From: Bacteroidales bacterium
Lineage (GTDB): Bacteria > Bacteroidota > Bacteroidia > Bacteroidales > UBA932
Direction: 5' to 3'
DNA length: 33,399 nt
Assembly (NCBI GenBank): GCA_017550025.1
Contig: JAFYLU010000014.1
Span: 1-33,399 of the forward strand
Below, in pieces: positions 24,318 through 32,245 of this stretch. Under the pieces are notes generated by a model. That model ran no database searches, was not told where the DNA came from, and saw only the letters and a program-made list of their open reading frames with translations. The translations under genes were made by a program, and so were the position numbers. Position 1 is the stretch's first letter, and every line of letters starts with the position of its first letter.

Positions 24318-25427
24318 ATGTATTTGAGCAGTGACTTTTCAAGGCTGGAGATCAATCTCCAAGGATGCCTTGAGAATTACAGATATTTCAGATCGAAGCT
24401 GGAGGCTTCGACCAGGCTCCTTGTCCTTGTGAAGGCTAATGCTTATGGCCATGGAGCCGTACAGTTTGCATCCCTTATGGAAAAGGCCGGTGCAGACTAT
24501 CTTGCTGTGGCTTATCCGATTGAGGGCATAGAGCTTCGTCAGGCAGGCATCAAGTCGCCGGTCATGGTGTTGACTGCAGGTACCGATTCCTTTGAACAGA
24601 TAGTCAATTACGGTCTCGAGCCAGGCATACCGAACATGTATTCGTTGAAGATTCTTTGTGATGTCCTTGAAAAGAGAGGAATGACAGGTTTCCCGATTCA
24701 TGTGAAGCTTGATACAGGCATGCACCGCCTGGGATTTATGTCGGAAGAGCTGCCGGAACTTATGGAATTCCTCAAGACCTGCCAGACAGTCAGGGTGAAG
24801 TCTGTTTATTCGCATCTTGCCGCTGCCGATGACCCTTCATGCGACGACTTTACCGTTGAACAGGTGGAACTCTTCAGGAGGAATGCAGACATGCTTACGG
24901 AATCATTGGGATACAGACCTTTGTATCATATACTTAACTCTGCCGGTATAGAAAGATTCCCGCAGTATCAGTTTGATATGGTGCGTCTTGGCATCGGAAT
25001 TTATGGTGTCAGTGCGATTCCGGGCAACCGTCTTTGTCCTGTGGCTTCATTCAAGTGCAAGATATTGCAGGTCAAGACCCTGAAGCCGTCAGACGGAACC
25101 ATAGGTTATGGACGTCGCGGAAAAATAGCAGAAGACGGGACAGTGATAGCTACAATTCCGGTAGGTTATGCCGATGGAGTGGACAGACATCTGAGCTCCG
25201 GCAAAGGAAGGTTTGTAGTGAACGGTCACAGTGTTCCGACCATTGGAAACATCTGCATGGACATGTGCATGCTTGATGTTACGGGAACAGATGCCAAGGT
25301 CGGGGATACCGTTACGATTTTCGGGGAAAATCCTACCATTTCAGATCTTGCCGAAATACTCGGTACAATCCCTTATGAGATCCTGACTTCGGTTCCTCGC
25401 AGAATTGAAAGAATCATAGTGGAGTAG
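24318..25427 (+). CDS. alr: Alanine racemase
   Basis: A 369-residue, full-length, PLP-dependent alanine racemase converting L-alanine to D-alanine for peptidoglycan, in the cytoplasm. Lys39 in V-K-A-N-A-Y-G-H-G forms the Schiff base with PLP. Tyr264 in I-G-Y-G-R-R-G is the second catalytic base. H-L-A-A-A-D, the R-L-G-I-G-I-Y-G motif and G-N-I-C-M-D-M are the other conserved blocks. In many Bacteroidota alr is fused to MurF; here it is a stand-alone racemase. The next gene starts 98 bp downstream, with only a weak palindrome between, so read-through is possible. Confidence 0.96.
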   Translation: MYLSSDFSRLEINLQGCLENYRYFRSKLEASTRLLVLVKANAYGHGAVQFASLMEKAGADYLAVAYPIEGIELRQAGIKSPVMVLTAGTDSFEQIVNYGLEPGIPNMYSLKILCDVLEKRGMTGFPIHVKLDTGMHRLGFMSEELPELMEFLKTCQTVRVKSVYSHLAAADDPSCDDFTVEQVELFRRNADMLTESLGYRPLYHILNSAGIERFPQYQFDMVRLGIGIYGVSAIPGNRLCPVASFKCKILQVKTLKPSDGTIGYGRRGKIAEDGTVIATIPVGYADGVDRHLSSGKGRFVVNGHSVPTIGNICMDMCMLDVTGTDAKVGDTVTIFGENPTISDLAEILGTIPYEILTSVPRRIERIIVE

Positions 25428-25525
25428 CATGTTCAGATCAGCTGATCTTTAAATACTTTATAGTGGGTGTCATGATAAGTACAGACCACTTTCAAAATGA
25501 TGATGTTATGGGGAATTATAACGAT

Positions 25526-26014
25526 ATGAATGCCAATAAGAAATATAGGGTCCTGTTTGTCTGCCTGGGAAACATCTGCCGTTCTCCGGCTGCCCAGGGT
25601 GTATTCGAGCATATCGTGAGGGAAAACGGAATGTCTGACAGGATCGAGGTTGACTCTGCCGGAACATATGGTGGACACAGGGGTGAGCTTCCGGACAGAC
25701 GTATGCGTACGGCAGCGATGTACCGCGGCTTCAGCCTGACTCATCGTTCCCGTCAGGTTTCGGGACTCGATTTTCTGGATTTTGATATGATTGTCGCTAT
25801 GGACGATCAGAATTATGAGGATCTGATGCATATGGCGCCTTCGGTTGAGGCTACGCATAAGGTGAAGCGTATGGCTGAATTCCTTAAGCTCAACAGGATG
25901 TCTTATGTGCCGGACCCGTATTATATGGGAATGGATGGTTTCGGACTTGTCCTTGATCTTCTTGAGGACGGTTGCCGGAATCTGTATGAAATGATAGTAA
26001 AGGCTGAATTTTAA
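25526..26014 (+). CDS. Low-molecular-weight protein tyrosine phosphatase
   Basis: A 162-residue LMW-PTP. The start at 25526 places the P-loop at the usual distance from the N-terminus; upstream in-frame GTG 25463, ATG 25472 and ATG 25508 would add unneeded residues. The P-loop is C13-L-G-N-I-C-R19-S (C-x5-R), where Cys13 is the nucleophile and Arg19 binds phosphate. The general acid Asp lies in V-P-D-P-Y-Y. The protein hydrolyses phosphotyrosine or low-molecular-weight phosphate esters in the cytoplasm. Its partner is not identifiable: no tyrosine kinase or capsule gene is nearby. The B12 riboswitch begins just after its stop, so it is probably not in the same transcript as the receptor. Confidence 0.95.
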   Translation: MNANKKYRVLFVCLGNICRSPAAQGVFEHIVRENGMSDRIEVDSAGTYGGHRGELPDRRMRTAAMYRGFSLTHRSRQVSGLDFLDFDMIVAMDDQNYEDLMHMAPSVEATHKVKRMAEFLKLNRMSYVPDPYYMGMDGFGLVLDLLEDGCRNLYEMIVKAEF

Positions 26015-26030
26015 AGTCAGCCTGATATGA

Positions 26031-26178
26031 GGGTTACGGAGTAAGGGAATCCGGTGAGAATCCGGAACTGTGCCCGCAGCGGTAAATCTCTTAACGCTCC
26101 TGCATCATGCCATTGCGGCCGTCTGGCTGTGAGAAGGCGCAGGAAGCGGAGGTGAGTCCGAAGACCTGCCGTAGTCAA
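26031..26178 (+). ncRNA. Cobalamin (vitamin B12) riboswitch
   Basis: The aptamer has the conserved core: GGGAATCCGGTGAGAATCC (26045-26063), a TGCCCGCAGCGGTAA block (26071-26085), a variable arm, and the B12 box GGTGAGTCCGAAGACCTGCC (26151-26170). TACGG at 26035-26039 pairs with CCGTA at 26169-26173 to close the structure. Downstream, GAGCT (26191-26195) can pair with AGCTT (26204-26208), perhaps as the P13 arm or expression platform before the ATG at 26228. Cobalamin binding normally switches off the downstream uptake genes, here the BtuB-like receptor and the permease. Outer edges are approximate. Confidence 0.95.
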
Positions 26179-26227
26179 GTCGAACATGGGGAGCTCGGGG
26201 GCAAGCTTCAGTTATGGCGTTTAACAA

Positions 26228-28039
26228 ATGTTTTCAACAATTTTCTTGTCTGCAGGTCTGTTGTTTTCCGGCCTGCTTTCAGGTTCACATGAACCTGCTT
26301 CAGACACTCTGCATGCAGTGTCTGTCACCGCCGATAAAGGCGTAGTCGTTTCAAGGATAGACACTCTGTCTGTCACAAACTCATTTACATCTTCAGATGT
26401 GCTTCTTCAGAGTACAGGCCTTCATGTCGGGGACAATGGAGGTGCTGCAGGATTGAAGACAGTGAGCCTGCGAGGCTTTGGAAGTGCTCATACGGCAATC
26501 TATCTTGACGGAGTTCGTATCGGAAACGTTCAGTCAGGACAGAATGATCTCGGAATGATTCCGATGGATAATGTGGGGCCGGTGACCGTGGACTATGCGC
26601 AGAACATCGTGTCTTTCAATACTCTCCGTCCGAAGTTTACTGACCGTTCCGTTATGGGGCGGGTGCGTCTTTCAGGCGGTTCATTCGGTACCTGGCTTCC
26701 GTCTGCGAGACTTGATTTCCGTCTGTCTGAACAGATGTCTCTGTCTGCCAATGTCTCCGGAGTCTTCAGTGAAGGAGGCTTTGGATACGGAGACGGATTA
26801 GTAAGGCAGAACAACGATGTCAGTCAGGTCCGTGCCGGTGTAGATCTGTTCGGACTTATGCATAAGGGAGACTATCATGCGAAGATATATTATAACGATA
26901 CCGATCGCGGAACTCCGGGCTCTGTCGACTGGCCATCTGATGACCGCCAGAAGGACCGCAATATATTGCTTCAGGGAATTATGCGGAAAAGTTTTTCGCA
27001 GCTTTATACATTGCGCTTGAGCGGAAAGGCCTCATATGATGACATCTTCTATTCAAGTGCATGGGGAGACAGCAGATATGGGCAGACAGAAATCCAGCTT
27101 AATTCCGCTCATGATTTTGAATTGGCGCACTGGTGCAGACTTTCGCTTGCAGCCGACGTCACTTGGGATGCCCTTGCATCCACCAATTATGATGCAGAAC
27201 GTCTTACGGCATTTTCTGCCCTTGCATCTTCTTTCCGCGCAGGACGTTTTTCCGCTGATATTGCCGTGGAATATTCAGGTGCATATGATATAGGGGCGCT
27301 TTCTCGTCATGCCTTTTCTCCTTCTGCAAGTTTTCGTCTTAATCTGACGGATGGACTTGATCTGGTGGCCTTTGCAAGACGTGGATACAGGGCACCTGTC
27401 TTCAATGAGCTGTATTATGTCGGATATGGAAACCCCGACCTTAAGCCGGAAGATGCACTGCTTACTGATATAGGGGCAGATTATCGTCTGACGACATGTG
27501 ACGGATGGACATTCAAGGCAAAGGCAGACGCTTTCTATAACCACCTGAAGGATAAGATAACTTCTGCCCCTACTGAAGCCGATCCGAATGTCTGGGCTCC
27601 GTATAATATAGGCCGTGTGCGTTCTGCTGGTCTGGATCTGTCTGCCGGATTCTTGCATTCGGGAGAGTGGAATTATTCTCTTGATGCACGGTATTCGTTA
27701 CTTTCAGCTGTCGATCTTACCCCCGGATCATATTCATATGGCAGTCAGATTCCATATGTGGCCCGCCATGTGGCTGTGCTGACAGGAAATGTGGAAAGGA
27801 AGGGATGGAGCCTTGCTTCGGTATGGCATATGCGTGCAGGCAGGACAGACGGAACGGGATATCTTCCGGACTGGAACACATTGGACCTTACATTTGCGAA
27901 GTCTGTCAAAATAAGGACTGTCGGTGTGGTTACTCTTGACTTTTCCGTAAGGAATCTTTTTGATGAAAGATACGAGACGGTAAGCGGTTATCCTATGCCG
28001 GGAAGGAGTTTCATAGGTACGGTAAACTTTGAATTCTAG
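26228..28039 (+). CDS. btuB: BtuB-like TonB-dependent vitamin B12 receptor
   Basis: A 603-residue TonB-dependent outer-membrane receptor, the length of BtuB. D26-T-L-H-A-V-S-V-T-A follows the signal peptide and resembles the BtuB TonB box (DTLVVTA). The plug contains V-S-L-R-G-F-G-S-A-H-T and I-Y-L-D-G-V-R-I-G-N. The barrel ends in the typical L-F-D-E-R-Y-E, P-G-R-S-F-I-G and terminal Phe. It imports cobalamin or corrinoids across the outer membrane using TonB. The upstream cobalamin riboswitch supports the substrate. An in-frame TAA at 26222 forces the start to ATG 26228. The resulting signal sequence (M-F-S-T-I-F-L-S-A-G) has no Lys or Arg in its n-region, which is unusual. The permease gene follows after 3 bp. 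Confidence 0.9.
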   Translation: MFSTIFLSAGLLFSGLLSGSHEPASDTLHAVSVTADKGVVVSRIDTLSVTNSFTSSDVLLQSTGLHVGDNGGAAGLKTVSLRGFGSAHTAIYLDGVRIGNVQSGQNDLGMIPMDNVGPVTVDYAQNIVSFNTLRPKFTDRSVMGRVRLSGGSFGTWLPSARLDFRLSEQMSLSANVSGVFSEGGFGYGDGLVRQNNDVSQVRAGVDLFGLMHKGDYHAKIYYNDTDRGTPGSVDWPSDDRQKDRNILLQGIMRKSFSQLYTLRLSGKASYDDIFYSSAWGDSRYGQTEIQLNSAHDFELAHWCRLSLAADVTWDALASTNYDAERLTAFSALASSFRAGRFSADIAVEYSGAYDIGALSRHAFSPSASFRLNLTDGLDLVAFARRGYRAPVFNELYYVGYGNPDLKPEDALLTDIGADYRLTTCDGWTFKAKADAFYNHLKDKITSAPTEADPNVWAPYNIGRVRSAGLDLSAGFLHSGEWNYSLDARYSLLSAVDLTPGSYSYGSQIPYVARHVAVLTGNVERKGWSLASVWHMRAGRTDGTGYLPDWNTLDLTFAKSVKIRTVGVVTLDFSVRNLFDERYETVSGYPMPGRSFIGTVNFEF

Positions 28040-28042
28040 AAT

Positions 28043-28828
28043 ATGTTGAGCCTTTTATATGTATTGATTTCCGGCATAGCATTGCCGATAGGAGGAATAC
28101 AGATGCAGTATCTCTGGCGTAACCAGCTCGGAGATGTCTACAGTCTCGGTCTTGGAAGCGCGGCCTGCCTTGGGGCAGCCGCAGCTACCATGTCCGGATG
28201 GTGCTCGCTTACGGTGGGCAGCTTCATCTGCACGTTGATCTGTACCATAATCTGCTTTTTCGTCACATTGAAGGTAAGTACGCAGAATCTGATCACCTTC
28301 GGTATCCTTTTCGGAACCTTCGTGGGCTCCCTGGGAACCATTGTGGTGACCAATGCTCCGAACGGTGATCTGCTCAAGCAGTATTATCTCTGGGGTGCGG
28401 CCAACTTCAATCTCGAGGGAGTTACGGCAGGGGATATTGCCTTCTCGCTGGTCCTCTTTGTCCTTGGTCTTGGTGCTGCCCTGTGGTCAGCAAAGGCGCT
28501 GACAAGACATATGAAGGAGGAAATGGAACTCGGCAGCACATACAAGGCCCTCCTTCTTCTTGCCATAATGTTTCTTGTCACAAGTGCCGTTTCGATCTGC
28601 GGCCCGATCGGATTCATATCTCTCGGAGTACCTAACCTGAGCCGCATCCTCTGCAAGAGCACGGATATCAGAAAGCATTATTTCATTTCCAGTGCAATGG
28701 GAATCTCGCTGCTTCTTGTCACATATGTGGTGGTGAAGTATGTGAGTTTCGGAATATATCTCCCTATAAGCGCAACAATGGCCATCATAGCGTTGCCGCT
28801 GATGGCCATTCTGTTCGTCAGAAAATAG
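28043..28828 (+). CDS. BtuC/FecCD-type ABC permease, N-terminally short
   Basis: A 261-residue, highly hydrophobic protein of the FecCD/BtuC permease family. Its beginning (L-I-S-G-I-A-L-P-I-G-G-I-Q-M-Q, then R-N-Q-L-G-D) aligns with the second membrane helix of BtuC (A-L-A-I-S-G-A-V-M-Q, then E-N-P-L-A-E). The first helix and the R-L-P-R motif, about 60-65 residues, are therefore absent. Later blocks are present: I-C-G-P-I-G-F-I-S-L-G-V-P-N-L-S-R matches A-G-A-I-G-F-I-G-L-V-I-P-H. It is in the same frame as the receptor gene, separated only by TAG-AAT, so no longer N-terminus is possible upstream without read-through. Co-regulation by the B12 riboswitch suggests inner-membrane corrinoid transport. 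No ATPase or binding protein gene is adjacent. Confidence 0.8.
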   Translation: MLSLLYVLISGIALPIGGIQMQYLWRNQLGDVYSLGLGSAACLGAAAATMSGWCSLTVGSFICTLICTIICFFVTLKVSTQNLITFGILFGTFVGSLGTIVVTNAPNGDLLKQYYLWGAANFNLEGVTAGDIAFSLVLFVLGLGAALWSAKALTRHMKEEMELGSTYKALLLLAIMFLVTSAVSICGPIGFISLGVPNLSRILCKSTDIRKHYFISSAMGISLLLVTYVVVKYVSFGIYLPISATMAIIALPLMAILFVRK

Positions 28829-28838
28829 TCTGCGCTGT

Positions 28839-29414
28839 CTACAGCATGAGTCCGGCTTTCACCTTGGCTGCAATCTCCTGTCCCTTTATGTGGGCGAGGA
28901 TTGCAAGACCGAATTCTACGGCCCAACCCGGACCTCTTCCGGTAATGATGTTGCCGTCAACTACGACTCCTTCCTTTACATATTCAGCTCCTTTGGCTGC
29001 AAGGGCGTCTTCGAAGCCGTCGTAGCATGTCATCTTCTTGCCGTTGAGGTCTGGAAGAAGGCTCAGCACGACACTTGGCGCTGCGCAGATTGCCGCGACT
29101 GTACCGCCCTCGGCATAATGCTGCTGCATGATGTCCATCAGCTTCGGGAATGCTGCGAGGTTTGCAGAACCAGGCATTCCTCCCGGGAAGATCATGACAT
29201 CTGTAGGAAGACATGGGCCGAAAGATGTTGATGCCCTGAATTCTCCGTATGCCATGTCCGCTACTACAGGAATCCTGTTGGAACTTGTCACGATCCTGTC
29301 ATCATATATGGAAACGGTCTTTACATTGACGCCGCCTCTGCGAAGCATGTTGACGGTTGTGAGGGCTTCTGAAACTTCGAAGCCGTCAGCCAAGAATACA
29401 TATACTCCTTTCAT
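28839..29414 (-). CDS. DJ-1/PfpI family protein
   Basis: A 191-residue DJ-1/ThiJ/YajL-type protein. Cys110 in A-A-I-C-A-A-P is the nucleophile elbow, and Glu16 in F-E-V-S-E-A matches the conserved Glu that lowers the Cys pKa in DJ-1. F-P-G-G-M-P-G is the conserved loop, and I-T-G-R-G-P-G sits near the end. Family members act as protein or nucleotide deglycases, glyoxalases, or redox-sensitive chaperones; which applies here cannot be told from sequence. It lies 14 bp downstream of purC on the same strand, so probably shares its transcript. It converges on the permease gene with only 10 bp between the stops and no terminator seen. Confidence 0.92.
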   Translation of the reverse strand: MKGVYVFLADGFEVSEALTTVNMLRRGGVNVKTVSIYDDRIVTSSNRIPVVADMAYGEFRASTSFGPCLPTDVMIFPGGMPGSANLAAFPKLMDIMQQHYAEGGTVAAICAAPSVVLSLLPDLNGKKMTCYDGFEDALAAKGAEYVKEGVVVDGNIITGRGPGWAVEFGLAILAHIKGQEIAAKVKAGLML

Positions 29415-29428
29415 GAGGTCAATGGCTT

Positions 29429-30373
29429 TTAGAGTGCTGCAAGGCAGTCTGTAACATTCTTTTCGATGCGTGCGAGGATGTCTGTTCCTTCAGCCTTCTC
29501 GAACTTCTCACCGGTGATGTTCTCGTAGAGCTCGACATAACGGTCAGTGATTCCGTTAACAATCTCCTCTGTCATTTCAGGAACCTGCTGTCCTTCCTGA
29601 CCCTGGAAGCCGTTTGCCATGAGCCACTCGCGTACGAATTCCTTTGAAAGCTGCTTCTGCTTCTCACCTGCTGCAAGACGCTCCTGGTAGCCCTCTGCGT
29701 AGAAGTAGCGTGATGAGTCCGGAGTGTGGATCTCATCCATGAGGTAGATCTTTCCGTCCTTCTTTCCGAATTCATATTTTGTGTCTACGAGGATGAGTCC
29801 CATCTTTGCGGCGATCTCTGTGCCTCTCTGGAAGATTGCTCTTGTGTATGCCTCGAGCTGCTCGTAGTCCTCACGGCTTACGATGCCCTGCGCTATGATT
29901 TCTTCCTTGGAGATGTCTTCGTCATGTCCTTCCGCTGCTTTTGTGGTAGGAGTGATGATAGGCTCCGGGAACTTCTGGTTCTCAACCATTCCCTCCGGCA
30001 TCTCTACTCCGCAGATTGTACGCTTTCCTGCCTTATATTCTCTCCATGCATGGCCTGAAAGGTATCCTCTGATGACCATCTCGACCTTGAACGGCTCGCA
30101 CTTGTGACCTACAGTAACCATAGGGTCCGGAACGGCGATCTTCCAGTTAGGAAGGATGTCTGTTGTGGCGTCAAGGAACTTCGCTGCGATCTGATTGAGT
30201 ACCTGGCCCTTGAACGGAATGCCCTCCGGAAGTACCACGTCGAACGCTGATATACGGTCAGAAACGACCATTACGAGATATTCGTCATTGATGCTGTACA
30301 CATCGCGAACCTTGCCTACATAGTGGCCGGTCTGTCCGGGAAAATTGAATCCTGTTTTTACAATTGCTTCCAT
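29429..30373 (-). CDS. purC: Phosphoribosylaminoimidazole-succinocarboxamide (SAICAR) synthase
   Basis: A 314-residue SAICAR synthase joining CAIR and aspartate with ATP in purine synthesis, in the cytoplasm. Conserved blocks: G-K-V-R-D-V-Y (20-26), S-D-R-I-S-A-F-D (38-45), [27 protein letters not shown] and [12 protein letters not shown]. The length fits the longer form (about 300 residues) rather than the short 235-240 residue enzyme. It has its own promoter (30415-30422) and is first in a two-gene unit with the DJ-1 gene; no other pur gene is nearby. Confidence 0.97.
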   Translation of the reverse strand: MEAIVKTGFNFPGQTGHYVGKVRDVYSINDEYLVMVVSDRISAFDVVLPEGIPFKGQVLNQIAAKFLDATTDILPNWKIAVPDPMVTVGHKCEPFKVEMVIRGYLSGHAWREYKAGKRTICGVEMPEGMVENQKFPEPIITPTTKAAEGHDEDISKEEIIAQGIVSREDYEQLEAYTRAIFQRGTEIAAKMGLILVDTKYEFGKKDGKIYLMDEIHTPDSSRYFYAEGYQERLAAGEKQKQLSKEFVREWLMANGFQGQEGQQVPEMTEEIVNGITDRYVELYENITGEKFEKAEGTDILARIEKNVTDCLAAL

Positions 30374-30414
30374 TGTATAGTGTGTGTTATAGTTAAATAT
30401 CTTTTTACAACCTA

Positions 30415-30422
30415 CAAAAGTA
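30415..30422 (-). promoter_or_regulatory. Bacteroidota -7 box (TACTTTTG) for purC
   Basis: On the + strand this reads CAAAAGTA, the complement of TACTTTTG (TAnnTTTG). It predicts a leader of about 37 nt before the purC ATG at 30373. No clear -33 TTTG is seen because the upstream sequence runs into the end of mtgA at 30455. Confidence 0.5.
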
Positions 30423-30454
30423 GTAAAATTTATGATTCGCGGCTCAGGGAAATC

Positions 30455-31168
30455 CTACTTTCCGTCGATCCAGTCGGGATATCCTATCTTGGGAATCAGG
30501 TTTCTGATCTGTCCCGCCCTTTTGCTGACATATGCCGACGGCTTTCCGGCATTTCTGGAGAGGGGGTTGGGGAGACATGCAGCAATCAGCGATGATTCAT
30601 GTCTGGTGAGCCTTGAGGCGCTCTTTCCGAAGATTTCCTGCGCTGCAGCCTCTGCACCATAGATGCCCTTGCCCATTTCAGCTACATTGAGATATACTTC
30701 AAGTATGCGTTCCTTGCCCCATATCAGTTCTATCAGCAATGTGAACCAGGCTTCGAACGCCTTTCTTACGAAGGAATGCGACGGCGGAAGGAATACGTTC
30801 TTTGCAGTCTGCTGGCTGATGGTGCTTGCTCCGCGAAGCTTCTTGCCCTTTTTCAGATGATCATTCACTGCCTTCTTCATCTCTTTCCAGTCGAAGCCGT
30901 TGTGAGTGGCGAACAGATTGTCTTCGCTTGCAATGACAGCTTTGGCTAGCTCAGGGGAAATGTTCTCATAGCTACGCCATTTCTTGTGAGTCCTGAAAGT
31001 CTCGTCGTCGCGGTATTCGATGCTTCTGCTGACCATCAGAGGCGTGAACCATACCGGCACCCACCTGAGGATGGCTACCCATGCTATGCTTATGGCTATG
31101 AATGCCAGCGGCAGCTTCAGCAGAAAGAATCTTGCTGTCTTTCCGATCAGTTCTCTTAATGGAATCAT
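30455..31168 (-). CDS. mtgA: Monofunctional peptidoglycan glycosyltransferase (GT51)
   Basis: A 237-residue enzyme that polymerises lipid II glycan strands. The start is ATG 31168, two bases after the upstream gene's stop; the longer frame from 31279 overlaps that gene and adds a polar stretch. One membrane helix (about 13-35) anchors it in the inner membrane. The GT51 catalytic Glu is Glu82 in A-S-E-D-N-L-F, followed by R-G-A-S-T-I-S-Q-Q-T-A-K-N and the K-E-R-I-L-E-V-Y-L-N-V-A-E block with G-I-Y-G-A-E-A-A-A. There is no transpeptidase domain, as expected for MtgA. It is co-transcribed with the unnamed gene before it. Confidence 0.95.
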   Translation of the reverse strand: MIPLRELIGKTARFFLLKLPLAFIAISIAWVAILRWVPVWFTPLMVSRSIEYRDDETFRTHKKWRSYENISPELAKAVIASEDNLFATHNGFDWKEMKKAVNDHLKKGKKLRGASTISQQTAKNVFLPPSHSFVRKAFEAWFTLLIELIWGKERILEVYLNVAEMGKGIYGAEAAAQEIFGKSASRLTRHESSLIAACLPNPLSRNAGKPSAYVSKRAGQIRNLIPKIGYPDWIDGK

Positions 31169-31170
31169 GC

Positions 31171-32046
31171 CTATCTGTAATCTGTCAGTTTGAGTCTGAA
31201 CTTGCTGCTTCCGAAGTTTCTGAAATGCAGGCATCCTTCCGGAACACTGGTTCCCTGCCTTATTGCCTTCCTTTCCCATGTCTGTGGATCCACAGTGAAT
31301 TCAACAGCTTCCTTTGTGTCCTCCCTGATGAAGCCAAGCGAACGATATACATCGCCCTCCGACCATTCCAAGTCTGCATAGCTCATGATGTCGTCCGGCT
31401 GTATTTCCTTTATGAAAGTCTTCAGGATCTTGCCCATCCCTCCGCTTATCCTCATGTCAGGCAGCGAGGCGTATCTTGTCCATTCATATGAACGGATCTC
31501 CTTGCCGTCCTTTATCCATTTCCTGGCATTGGAGAATGTGGCCACTGCTATCAGCTTTTCTGTAACGACTCCCTGCATGTTCATTTCTTGTGCGATATGT
31601 CCTGTGTGCCTTTTGAGGAGCAGTCCGTACCGGTATCTGCATTCTGCATAGCCATATGAATGATTTGCCGCAAGAAATTCCTGTGCCTGGGCCTTCTCTA
31701 TGCGTCTTACCTCGCAGTTGCGTGCATATGCCTGGCTGAAAACCTCAAGATGTGCCAGAAGTCTTGCTTCCATCATGGGCCTCTGCCTTCTCCATCGGTC
31801 CTCCGTAATTATCAGTGGAAATCCTTCGAGTGCCTTGACAGTGGATATTGCTTGCCACGCCCGATCGCTTTCGGCTGCGGCTTCATCCCTTGACCTGGAT
31901 TTCAATGAGATAGGAATAATGACCCTTGCCGAATTCCCGTCAAGGGTCCCGGTGCATATCACATCCATGTCATGGCGGGTCTGACGGGAACATTCAAACC
32001 CGTTGCTCCCAAGGAAAAATATGATGTCTTCTGTCAGCGTGTGCAT
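31171..32046 (-). CDS. Unnamed conserved protein, GNAT-fold-like, related to phage-type proteins
   Basis: A 291-residue soluble protein from ATG 32046 (an in-frame TTG at 32055 would add three residues). I do not recognise an established name. From about residue 115 it has, in order: H-S-Y-G-Y, Y-R-Y-G-L-L-L-K, L-I-A-V-A-T-F-S, S-Y-E-W-T-R-Y-A-S-L-P, G-G-M-G-K-I-L-K-T-F-I, P-D-D-I-M-S-Y-A-D-L-E-W-S and Y-R-S-L-G-F. This pattern (sheltering 'GG..KLL..F', 'SYAD..WS.G..Y..LGF') recurs in phage and mobile-element proteins annotated as homing-endonuclease-associated or Mom-like acetyltransferase-fold proteins. The first 100 residues resemble a small nuclease-like or DUF domain (D-M-D-V-I-C-T-G) but no catalytic set was identified. 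Here it is coupled to mtgA with 2 bp between them, in a stable chromosomal context, so a host role is likely. The function is unknown. Confidence 0.7.
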   Translation of the reverse strand: MHTLTEDIIFFLGSNGFECSRQTRHDMDVICTGTLDGNSARVIIPISLKSRSRDEAAAESDRAWQAISTVKALEGFPLIITEDRWRRQRPMMEARLLAHLEVFSQAYARNCEVRRIEKAQAQEFLAANHSYGYAECRYRYGLLLKRHTGHIAQEMNMQGVVTEKLIAVATFSNARKWIKDGKEIRSYEWTRYASLPDMRISGGMGKILKTFIKEIQPDDIMSYADLEWSEGDVYRSLGFIREDTKEAVEFTVDPQTWERKAIRQGTSVPEGCLHFRNFGSSKFRLKLTDYR

Positions 32047-32052
32047 ATCTTG

Positions 32053-32060
32053 CAAATTTA
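32053..32060 (-). promoter_or_regulatory. Possible -7 box (TAAATTTG) at the 5' end of the 32046 gene
   Basis: The + strand CAAATTTA is the complement of TAAATTTG (TAnnTTTG). If used, transcription would begin 3-5 nt before the ATG at 32046, giving an almost leaderless mRNA. There is no clear -33 TTTG, so this is weak. Confidence 0.3.
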
Positions 32061-32180
32061 TTAACTTTTATCTGAACTTCATTATGTCTGTAATGTTTTT
32101 GGTCAGTATCTTTGTTTCCTGACATGCGTGTGGAATAGGATGGTGTTTTGTCTCCGGTGTGATGCTGGAGAAATGAAAAT

Positions 32181-32211
32181 TTTGTCGGTTGATGAATTAT
32201 TTATACCTTTG
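32181..32211 (+). promoter_or_regulatory. Bacteroidota promoter for the BACON lipoprotein gene
   Basis: TTTG at 32181-32184, a spacer of exactly 19 nt, then TACCTTTG at 32204-32211. This matches the TTTG-N19-TAnnTTTG consensus without mismatch. The ATG at 32246 lies 34 nt after the box, so the leader is about 30 nt. It is the best promoter in the window. Confidence 0.85.
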
Positions 32212-32245
32212 AGGGTTGAAGAAACTAATTTTAAATTCTATAGTT

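Noticed and set aside
25435-25448. 14-bp perfect palindrome (AGATCAGCTGATCT) after alr
   Set aside because: As a hairpin it has only a 5-bp AT-rich stem with a 4-nt loop and a short T-run, so it is too weak to call a terminator. It could be a chance palindrome or protein site.
26107-26292. Small + strand open frame overlapping the riboswitch and the start of btuB
   Set aside because: It runs through the B12 box and the expression platform, where RNA structure explains the conservation, and its product is low-complexity.
28043-28828. Frameshifted permease with its N-terminus hidden in another frame
   Set aside because: The upstream sequence is the conserved C-terminal end of the receptor, so no coding material for the missing helix is present.
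32107-32114. TATCTTTG on the + strand as an extra promoter for the BACON gene
   Set aside because: There is no TTTG at the right distance, and a perfect promoter lies closer to the gene at 32181-32211.
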